From Mycobacterium fragae (lineage in GTDB: Bacteria > Actinomycetota > Actinomycetes > Mycobacteriales > Mycobacteriaceae), in NCBI RefSeq assembly GCF_002102185.1, contig NZ_LQOW01000031.1:620001-684000 (forward strand): 64,000 nucleotides of DNA, in the 5' to 3' direction. The position numbers and the translations under genes are program-made. This document shows positions 15,875-22,278 of the stretch, piece after piece (the stretch's first letter is position 1; each line of letters opens with the position of its first letter). A model generated the notes under the pieces. The model was not told the DNA's origin and did not search any database. It saw nothing but the letters and a program-made list of their open reading frames with translations.

Positions 15875-16356
15875 AGACATGGACTGGGGTGGGGCCAAGG
15901 GGCGGGGAGGAGATCCGTCGCCACCCTAGCCGCCGACGCTCAGGCTACCCGGTCCGACTGGTAAACCTACAGCGCACCGAAGCGCTTGTGACAAGACCCA
16001 AGGGAAGCTACAAGCCGCCCACGAATAGCACTGCGCCCCAGGTGATTTCGTCACAGTGACGAATTTTGGTGGTCTAGCCGAAAGGAGCGGAGTGGTCGAG
16101 AGCGCCTTCGCCGCCCAGTTCGGCGGCCCTCGGTCCGCTCAACCGCCTGACCGACCTGGTCGCGGAACAGAAAGAATGCGCAGCAGATAGTTGGGCGACC
16201 GCACGTACGCCTCAATCAAGGGACCGATCTAACTGCTTTATTCGCTGCGCCCCACGTCGGCCCCTGTACCGATAAGCGACATTATGTCAAGTACACCTCG
16301 CCCTACTGTGGAGGGGCGTCGCGGTGAGTTTTGCCCTCCGGTGCAGTCTGATCTTC
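15875..16356. other. Gene-poor stretch of about 480 bp holding repeat copy 3
   Basis: I see no convincing gene here. The third palindromic repeat is at 16049-16064. The reading frames present are short and lack recognisable domains. The segment ends in the leader of the frameshifted reductase, where AAGCGACATTATGTCAAG (about 16274-16291) might hold promoter elements. Confidence 0.6.
16049..16064 (+). repeat. 16-bp palindromic repeat, copy 3
   Basis: An identical copy of CGTCACAGTGACGAAT. Here the palindrome extends to TTCGTCAC-A-GTGACGAA, eight-base perfect arms, which makes it the best inverted repeat of the three. Confidence 0.9.
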
Positions 16357-16924
16357 ATGGGCAAACTCAGCTATGGCTTCAACGTGTCGGTGGACGGGTA
16401 CATCGCCGACGCGCAAGGCAACATCGACTGGGCGGATCCCAGCGAAGAACTCCACCAGTACTGGAACGACTTCGAGCGGGAGACTGCCCTGTCGTTCTAC
16501 GGCCGGCGGCTCTACGAACTGATGTCCGCGTACTGGCCGACCGCCGACAAGGCTCCGGACGCCACCCCTCTGATCGTTGACTTCGCCCGCATCTGGCGCG
16601 ACATGCCCAAGGTTGTGTTCTCGCGCACCCTGGAGTCCGTCGACTGGAACTCCCGCCTGGAACGCGGCGACCCGGTCGAGGTGGTGACGAAGCTGAAAGC
16701 CGAAACCGACGGCAGACTGGAGGTGGCCGGCGCGCCGCTGGCCGCACCGATCGTGCAGGCCGGACTGGTGGACGAGTAACCGGATCGTGGTGGCGCCCAT
16801 TGCCGTGGGCGGCGGCATCCCGTTCTTTCCAACGCTGCCGTCATGGATGTCGCTGCGTCTGTTGGAGAACCGCACCTTCGCGGGCGGCACGGTCCTGCTG
16901 CGCTACGAGGCGAAACGCGATTGA
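16357..16924 (+). pseudogene. Dihydrofolate reductase-like (RibD C-terminal domain) protein, frameshifted
   Basis: The first frame gives a DHFR/RibD-type reductase: KLSYGFNVSVDGYIADAQGN, then FYGRRLYELMSAYW and LEVAGAPLAAPIVQAGLVDE, ending at a stop at 16777-16779. The rest of the domain (RIVVAPIAVGGGIPFF, then LLENRTFAGGTVLLRYEAK) continues in another frame to 16924. Removing one A from GAGTAACC near 16778 restores a continuous protein of about 188 residues. So either this is a recent pseudogene or there is a sequencing error. I chose ATG 16357; a GTG at 16324 is also in frame. Confidence 0.85.
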
Positions 16925-16985
16925 CCGGTATGCGGCTTTGGGGTTGGTGGGTCTTGGAGCGGTCGAGCCTCGGTGCGCAGTCACC

Positions 16986-17414
16986 CTAGGTGCAACGATA
17001 TTGCCGGTTGAGCACGCAATTCGACGGTGGCGAGTAGGAACCGGTCAGCACCCCTCTGAAACCACCTGTGGCTGAACCACCGGGTGCAATGGTGCGATTC
17101 CAATTTGCCGGGGTGAGCACGTAGTGCGTGCCAGACTGGGTAACGGTGCTATTCCACGTGTGCGAGACGGATTGTCCCACCGGCATGTCGAATTCAAGCT
17201 TCCAATCGCTTAGCGGCACCGTACTCGAGTTGGTGACGGTGAAGCGCGCGATGAAACCGGTCTGCCAGGCATGTTCCACGGACAACGTCGCCGTGGGCGT
17301 CGCCGCATGAGCTACGGGGGTGATGGCGAGTCCCAGGAGGGCAACTATCAATGCGGACGCGGTTACGTGAAGCGCTGTGCGCCAGCGCTTCACGTAATTG
17401 TCCAGTCCGACCAT
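16986..17414 (-). CDS. Secreted CBM2-type carbohydrate-binding protein (Rv1987-like)
   Basis: A 142-residue exported protein. The signal peptide spans about residues 1-37 (ALIVALLGLAITPVAHA, cleaved after AHA). The mature part is a single bacterial cellulose-binding type 2 module: HAWQTGFIARFTVTNSS, LSDWKLEFDMP, SHTWNSTV, LTPANWNRTIAPGGSATGGF. The aromatic residues of the binding face (Trp near TWN and NWN) are present. It closely matches M. tuberculosis Rv1987, annotated as a chitinase- or cellulose-binding protein, and has the same length with the ATG at 17414. No catalytic domain is attached. It presumably binds a polysaccharide outside the cell. Confidence 0.92.
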   Translation of the reverse strand: MVGLDNYVKRWRTALHVTASALIVALLGLAITPVAHAATPTATLSVEHAWQTGFIARFTVTNSSTVPLSDWKLEFDMPVGQSVSHTWNSTVTQSGTHYVLTPANWNRTIAPGGSATGGFRGVLTGSYSPPSNCVLNRQYRCT

Positions 17415-17529
17415 GGCAGCCAACTCTAAAGCCAAGCAGGCGATATGAGCTTTCGCATCGCGGGTAAGCTGCCGTACCTTTGCTCAACTGAAACCATCAT
17501 GAAATTTGGCCTCGGCGGGTTACCAGCCC

Positions 17530-18024
17530 TTAGGATTGGTTCCGTTCGGCCAGGTCCTGCAGGAACCGGGGCATTCGCCCAGCGCCGAAGTCGTAATAGC
17601 GCACCCAGTGCGGCGTGATCGCAATTCGAGCCATCTGGTCGTACATCTCGCGGACGTTGCGCTCGAATTCGGCCGCGCCTTCGGCGTCCATGGACCGCCT
17701 CGCCGCGGCGAGGTACTCGTCGACCACGCCATCGACAATCTCGACACTCGCCTGCCCGCGTATCGAAAGGGATCGCGCCTGGTCGGGAGTATCGCCTGCG
17801 TCGATGGCCAGCGCAACGGCCGGGCGAGTAGACAGCGCCTTGACCTTCGGCGCGGTTGCCGCCGTGGAGATGACGAATTGGTTGCCAGTCCAGAAGAATC
17901 CGACCGGAACGACCCGCGGTGTCTCATCCTCCCCGATGTAGGCGAGGTGGGCGGCCGAGGTGCTGGCGAGCAACTCCTGCGCGCCAGTCGTGGATAGTTC
18001 GTCATCGATCTCTTGCGGCTCCAC
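17530..18024 (-). CDS. Pyridoxamine 5'-phosphate oxidase-like split-barrel flavin/F420 protein
   Basis: A 164-residue protein of the PNPOx-like split beta-barrel group. Typical elements are LASTSAAHLAYIGEDETPRVVPVGFFW, ALSTRPAVALAIDAGD and SLSIRGQASVEIVDG. Mycobacteria carry many of these, some binding F420 and some FMN; the sequence alone does not decide. I chose the GTG at 18024, preceded by AGGAG four bases upstream; a GTG at 18066 would add 14 residues. It is divergent from the cyclic-nucleotide-binding gene across 125 bp. Confidence 0.82.
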   Translation of the reverse strand: MEPQEIDDELSTTGAQELLASTSAAHLAYIGEDETPRVVPVGFFWTGNQFVISTAATAPKVKALSTRPAVALAIDAGDTPDQARSLSIRGQASVEIVDGVVDEYLAAARRSMDAEGAAEFERNVREMYDQMARIAITPHWVRYYDFGAGRMPRFLQDLAERNQS

Positions 18025-18149
18025 GGCTCTCCTGTCGGTTATCTCGTCATCGAGGCAGTAATCCACAATGTCGTCAAGTCTGCTGGATCCTGCAGAAAAC
18101 GCATTAGGCTCCTCGATGTCACTGTCATATGGCGCATCAGGAGCCCGAC

Positions 18150-18722
18150 ATGAACTCAGAGGCGCAAGGACCCGAGAAGGACGTTCGTCGGCTGCGCGAA
18201 TTCACCGCATTCGACAAATTCTCCGATGATGAGCTGGAGCGCCTCGTCCGCGCTGCACATCGCACTTCACAGTCGGTGCCGTGGCCGCTGATTCGTGAGC
18301 AGACGCCGTCGGACGAATGCTACATCCTGCTCAGCGGAGAGGTCGGAGTGTACGTCGGTCAGGACCGCGTTGCCGTGTTGGGGCCGGGCGAGGTGATCGG
18401 CGAATCTGCCCTGCGCCGTGGGAAATTGCGTTCCGCGACCGTTACGACGATCGGGCCGGCCGAGGTGCTGCGTATCGAGCGCGATGATCTCGCCCGCTTG
18501 CTCGACGAGATACCCGCACTGCGTGAAACGATGGAGGCCACTGCCGCTCGGCATGCCCCTGTCCCCCGTCCTCCGAAGCCAAAACCGGCGCGCTCCAAGG
18601 TAAATGTGTCCGTCCCAACCGAGTTGGTCGAGCAGTTCGAGCAGGCCGCCGACACCGCCGGTATAGGCGTCGCGGCCGCGCTCGAGGATGCGCTGACCCA
18701 GTGGATCGAACGGAACAAATAA
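18150..18722 (+). CDS. Cyclic-nucleotide-binding domain fused to C-terminal ribbon-helix-helix-like domain
   Basis: A 190-residue cytosolic protein. A cNMP-binding domain spans about residues 20-125, with FDKFSDDELERL at the start and the phosphate cassette GEVIGESALRRGKLRSATV at 80-99, in which the key Arg (R95) is kept. A Pro-rich linker (PVPRPPKPKPARSK) leads to residues 150-190, VNVSVPTELVEQFEQAADTAG, which looks like a CopG/Arc-type ribbon-helix-helix. This fusion would couple nucleotide sensing to DNA binding without the usual Crp winged helix. I chose ATG 18150 because AGGAG lies six bases upstream; an ATG at 18129 lacks this. The C-terminal assignment is less sure than the N-terminal one. 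Confidence 0.75.
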   Translation: MNSEAQGPEKDVRRLREFTAFDKFSDDELERLVRAAHRTSQSVPWPLIREQTPSDECYILLSGEVGVYVGQDRVAVLGPGEVIGESALRRGKLRSATVTTIGPAEVLRIERDDLARLLDEIPALRETMEATAARHAPVPRPPKPKPARSKVNVSVPTELVEQFEQAADTAGIGVAAALEDALTQWIERNK

Positions 18723-18775
18723 GGGCGGAGCCAGCGGGAAATAATTCACCTGCGGAGGCGACGTATCCTTTCGCA

Positions 18776-19635
18776 ATGGCATCGAGCGTGTCAGGCAAGA
18801 TCGCATTCGTGACCGGCGGCGCGTCCGGCATCGGCGCGGCGTTGACGACCGAGCTGAGCAACCGGGGCGCGGAGGTATGGATCGCCGATCGCCAGATCGG
18901 CCCGGCGCAGGAGCTGGCGCAACGGCTCAATACTGCTGATGCAAAGGCGCACGCGATCGAGCTTGATGTGCGCGACTACTCGTCGTTCGAACGCGCTGTC
19001 GCCGAGGCGGTGCGCCAATCCGGGCGGATCGACTATCTGTTCAACAATGCCGGTATCGGGGTCGCCGGTGAGGTCGACTCGTACACGCTCGATGACTGGA
19101 ACGATGTCTTCGACGTGAACCTGCGCGGCGTGGTGCACGGCATCCAAGCGGTCTACCCGATCATGATCCGACAGCACTCGGGCCACATTGTGAACACGGC
19201 GTCCATGGCCGGTCTTGTCGCCACAGCCGGGCAGACGAGCTATACCGCTACCAAACACGCCGTCGTCGCGATCTCGAGATCACTGCGGATCGAGGCCGAA
19301 CGCCACGGCGTGCGGGTCTCGGTTTGTGCCCCGGCGTGATCCGGACCCCGATACTCACCGGCGGCCAATACGGAAGGACCATCAAGGCCGGCCTCAGCGA
19401 CGAGCAGATCCTCAAACAGTGGCAACAGCTGCGGCCGATGCCACCCGAGAAGTTCGCCGAGCGGGCCATTCGCGCCGTGCTACGCGGAGACGCGATCATT
19501 GTTGTGCCGGCGTGGTGGAAAGTGTTCTGGTACCTGGAGCGGCTCTCCCCCTCGTTGTCGATGCGACTTACAAAACGCGCGCTGACGCGCATGCGGGAAT
19601 TGCAGTCCACCGCCCAGGTGCGGGATGTCCGCTGA
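18776..19635 (+). pseudogene. Short-chain dehydrogenase/reductase, frameshifted
   Basis: The first frame gives a normal SDR: cofactor motif TGGASGIG, NNAG, catalytic Ser in NTASMAGLV and YTATK (YxxxK). It then ends early at VSVCAPA with a stop at about 19337-19339. The expected continuation CPGVIRTPIL and a 100-residue C-terminus follow in another frame to 19635. The overall span is one base short of a multiple of three, and adding one T to the GGTTTG run at 19319-19324 restores a protein of about 286 residues. It is a recent pseudogene or a homopolymer sequencing error. The catalytic part is complete in the first fragment. Confidence 0.85.
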
Positions 19636-20443
19636 CGTGCTGTCGAAGGGCAACGTCGCCGTCGTCACCGGAGCCGGCTCGGGAATCGGCGCGGCGATAG
19701 CGCGTGCCGTGGCGGATCGAGGGATGCGCACGGTGCTGGCCGACGTGGCCGCCGATCGCATCGAGGCTCTGGCAGCCGAGCTGCGCGACGACGGTGCCAC
19801 CGTGACGTGCGTACCCACTGACGTCAGCGACGCCGCCCAGGTGGACCGACTCGCCGCAGTCGCGGCCGAATCCTTCGGTCCGGTCAACCTTCTCGTCAAC
19901 AACGCCGGCATCGAAACCACCGGGCGGCTCTGGGAGATCGACAAGAAGCGGTGGGACGCGACGATCGGGATCAACGTGACCGGTGTGTATCACGGCGTGC
20001 GCTCGTTCGTGCCGGCGATGATCGCCGCGGGTGCGCCGGCGCACATCGTCAATCTGGCGTCGGTGGGCAGCCTCATGGTCGGTCCGTTCCAAGCCCCCTA
20101 CATTGCAAGCAAACACGCTGTCCTCGCTTTAACGGAGTGTCTGTTCCACGAGTTTCAAGCAGAGGACATCCGGATCGGTGTCTCCGCCGTGCTGCCGGGT
20201 CCCGTGGCGACGCGAATATTCGCTGATGCCGTCAGCGCCGACGTGAATGGCGTTGGTGCGCAACAACGCGAGCAGATGCAGTCACTGCTGGACGATGCCG
20301 GGATTTCCCCGCGGCAGGCCGCCGATCTGGTACTCGCCGGTGTGGAGGCCGACCGCCTGTGGATCCACACCCATCCCGACTGGTCAGAAGGAGCAATCCA
20401 GCAGCGGTGGCAGGCTCTGCTCGACGGACTCCCCCACGACTAG
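19625..20443 (+). CDS. Short-chain dehydrogenase/reductase
   Basis: A 272-residue classical SDR with TGAGSGIG cofactor site (residues 15-22), NNAG, catalytic Ser in VNLASVGSL and YIASK. The aspartate at the end of the second strand (VLADVAADR) favours NAD(H). It starts inside the 3' end of the frameshifted SDR (11-base overlap), so the two once formed a tandem pair in one operon. The long C-terminus (ISPRQAADLVLAGVEADRLWIHTHP) is common in mycobacterial SDRs. The substrate is unknown. Confidence 0.9.
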   Translation: MSADVLSKGNVAVVTGAGSGIGAAIARAVADRGMRTVLADVAADRIEALAAELRDDGATVTCVPTDVSDAAQVDRLAAVAAESFGPVNLLVNNAGIETTGRLWEIDKKRWDATIGINVTGVYHGVRSFVPAMIAAGAPAHIVNLASVGSLMVGPFQAPYIASKHAVLALTECLFHEFQAEDIRIGVSAVLPGPVATRIFADAVSADVNGVGAQQREQMQSLLDDAGISPRQAADLVLAGVEADRLWIHTHPDWSEGAIQQRWQALLDGLPHD

Positions 20444-20452
20444 CGCAATAAC

Positions 20453-20839
20453 TCAGCCGTGGAAATTCGGGTCATAGTGCGGCGGGACGGGACACCAAAA
20501 CAGGCCGCAATTGACACCCGACGGATTGGGAGGCGGTGGATTGTCTCCGTCCCAAGCACTCGAACCTTGCAGCGTCGACGTGCCGTTGATGATTCTCGGA
20601 ACATTGCCGTACCCGTAGTCGACCCGGTACCAGGTATGGCAGACATTCATGTCCCATGCGTATTGGTTGCCGTACCGGTTTGGCCCCGAGGGGTCGTCCA
20701 TGGATTGCCCCGGACACCAGGTATACGGGCCGCCCCAAGCCCAGGCGGTACCTGTGGCCAGCCCGACCCCTGCGGCCGCGACGCCGCCCGACAGCAGGGC
20801 CCCGGCGATGATCCGCGTCATCGTGTGAGTAATGCTCAT
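20453..20839 (-). CDS. Small secreted mycobacterial protein
   Basis: A 128-residue exported protein. A signal peptide covers about residues 1-34 (GALLSGGVAAAGVGLATGTAWA). The mature chain is Trp-, Gly- and Pro-rich with four Cys that may form two disulphides (TWCPGQ, MNVCHTWY, VNCGLFWCPVPP). The PYTWCPGQ to MNVCHTWY block is one I know from a family of mycobacterial exported proteins of unknown function. A ribosome site (AAGGAA) precedes ATG 20839 by five bases. It converges on the SDR gene. Confidence 0.8.
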   Translation of the reverse strand: MSITHTMTRIIAGALLSGGVAAAGVGLATGTAWAWGGPYTWCPGQSMDDPSGPNRYGNQYAWDMNVCHTWYRVDYGYGNVPRIINGTSTLQGSSAWDGDNPPPPNPSGVNCGLFWCPVPPHYDPNFHG

Positions 20840-20870
20840 GTGCGTTCCTTAGACCCCGCATTATTCCCCT

Positions 20871-20895
20871 CACGCCAGGTGGGCGTGCCTTTTTT
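20871..20895 (+). terminator. Intrinsic terminator-like hairpin reading rightward
   Basis: CACGCC (20871-20876), a five-base loop and GGCGTG (20882-20887) form a six-base-pair GC stem, followed after CC by six T residues. It would stop plus-strand transcripts, for example read-through from the SDR genes that would otherwise run antisense into the NYN gene. Intrinsic terminators with good T-runs are not common in mycobacteria. Confidence 0.55.
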
Positions 20896-20900
20896 GTCGA

Positions 20901-21278
20901 TTAGCCAAGCGGGTCAATAAGGTTTCGGAAGCTTGCGGCCGGATAGACGGAAGCGCCTGCGTCGCGGACCCGATCGGCCAACGTGATGTCCGACGTCACC
21001 ACTTTGATTTCGTCAGGCCGATCGTCGGCGCGGATCAACCGGACGATCTCATCGTCAGCCGAGTTTGCGCCCGCCGCGGGCGCGTGTCCTATCTGAATCA
21101 CAGCCGAGTGAATCGGCGGGGACGTCGGATGCTCAAACACCACTTTCACGTGTTGGCCCTCGGCCAACGCCCAGCGCTCAAGCTGGTCCACGAGTCTGAC
21201 CATCGCGCGTCGACGGTTCTTCCACCACCCGTCCGGGCGAACCCCGATCACGTTCATGGCGTCGACAATCCAGCGCAC
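20901..21278 (-). CDS. NYN/PIN-like nuclease domain protein
   Basis: A 125-residue single-domain protein of the NYN (YacP-like) group. The first strand has the acidic motif RWIVDAMNVIG, a second acidic cluster is ANSADDEIVRLI, and the last is VVTSDITLADRVRDAG, giving the Asp set expected for metal-dependent RNA cleavage. The start is GTG 21278. It lies 33 bp downstream of the lytic transglycosylase gene on the same strand. The target RNA is unknown; members are thought to act in RNA processing or decay. Confidence 0.85.
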   Translation of the reverse strand: MRWIVDAMNVIGVRPDGWWKNRRRAMVRLVDQLERWALAEGQHVKVVFEHPTSPPIHSAVIQIGHAPAAGANSADDEIVRLIRADDRPDEIKVVTSDITLADRVRDAGASVYPAASFRNLIDPLG

Positions 21279-21311
21279 GAAGACGACGGTACGGGCGCCG
21301 GTGGCAACGAG

Positions 21312-22259
21312 TTATTGCGGATGGGTTGCCAGGTAGTCGCCCACCGGGATCGGTGAAGCCGCGGCGTAACCGATCGGGAGCAGCACGTCGCCCATGGTCG
21401 TGTAGCAGTAGACGTCCCACCGGTAAAACGTGGCAAACACAGCGGGATCGGCGGCGATCAGCGCTGCGTAGTCGTTGACTGCGCGCACGTATTCGTTCGC
21501 GTGGTTGTAGCGGTAGATGGCGTGGTCGCGATCGTTCGCAAAGCCGTTGGCTGCGAGGTAGCGGCCCGCCGCCATGATGCTGTCGCGGGGCGAGTGGATA
21601 TCGCCGCCCTCGCCATAGGCGGCGAAGGTGGCGGGTAGGAACTGCATGGGGCCTTGCGCGCCGGCGGTGCTCGCGCCGACGATGCTCCCGAGGCGGGTCT
21701 CGATCAGGTTGATGGCGGCCAGGTAGTTCCAGCCGACGCCGGACACCGACTCCGCTTCGTGGTAGTAGCCGAGCAGCTGGTCGGCCGGAGCCGGCGGTTC
21801 GATGCGCCACGCAGGCAGCGTTTCCCGCACGGGCGTTATCGCGGTGAGCTGTCGACGGGCATCGACGTTGCGGTCGTAGACGTCGAGCAATGACGGCGGG
21901 ATTCGCGGTCGCGTGATCGCATCCCATTCGGGGTGCCGTCCGATGGCGCGATAGGCCGCCTGCTCGCGGCGCGCCGCCGCCGCCAGCGCCGGCTCCCCCG
22001 TCGACGGATCACGCAGTGCGAGCTCGTCGGCGGCAAGGTCGTCGGCCAGCTGCGCGGGATCTGACGCCAGCCGAGGCTGAGCGCCCGCGGGCGGGCTCGG
22101 CGCGGCAGGCCTCGGTGTTGACCCGAGCGCCATGGCGGCCGCTGTCGTTGTGGAGGCACCCACCCCCGGTGTGGTTGGCGCCGTTGGGTGTGTGCAGCCA
22201 ACAAGGGCGAACACGATCGCGCAAAGGGCGGCTACATAGTTACGGCTCACGGTTTTCAC
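21312..22259 (-). CDS. Lytic transglycosylase-like lipoprotein
   Basis: A 315-residue putative lipoprotein, with signal segment AALCAIVFALVGC and lipidated C22. A low-complexity Thr/Pro/Ala linker leads to a C-terminal SLT domain. The expected catalytic Glu is E187 in AAINLIETRLG, followed by the substrate-groove motif STAGAQGPMQFLPATF. This resembles membrane-bound lytic transglycosylases that cut peptidoglycan between MurNAc and GlcNAc. The gene is 33 bp upstream of the NYN gene and 19 bp downstream of the GH172-like gene, all on the minus strand, so they may share a transcript. Confidence 0.88.
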   Translation of the reverse strand: MKTVSRNYVAALCAIVFALVGCTHPTAPTTPGVGASTTTAAAMALGSTPRPAAPSPPAGAQPRLASDPAQLADDLAADELALRDPSTGEPALAAAARREQAAYRAIGRHPEWDAITRPRIPPSLLDVYDRNVDARRQLTAITPVRETLPAWRIEPPAPADQLLGYYHEAESVSGVGWNYLAAINLIETRLGSIVGASTAGAQGPMQFLPATFAAYGEGGDIHSPRDSIMAAGRYLAANGFANDRDHAIYRYNHANEYVRAVNDYAALIAADPAVFATFYRWDVYCYTTMGDVLLPIGYAAASPIPVGDYLATHPQ

Positions 22260-22278
22260 TTCCGTAGATTGCGCGATT

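Noticed and set aside
15401..16064. CRISPR array
   Set aside because: There are only three repeats with uneven gaps of 442 and 174 bp and a gene inside, and no cas genes.
19300..19340. Programmed ribosomal frameshift in the split SDR
   Set aside because: The site has only three T residues and no slippery heptamer or downstream structure; a deletion or sequencing error is simpler.
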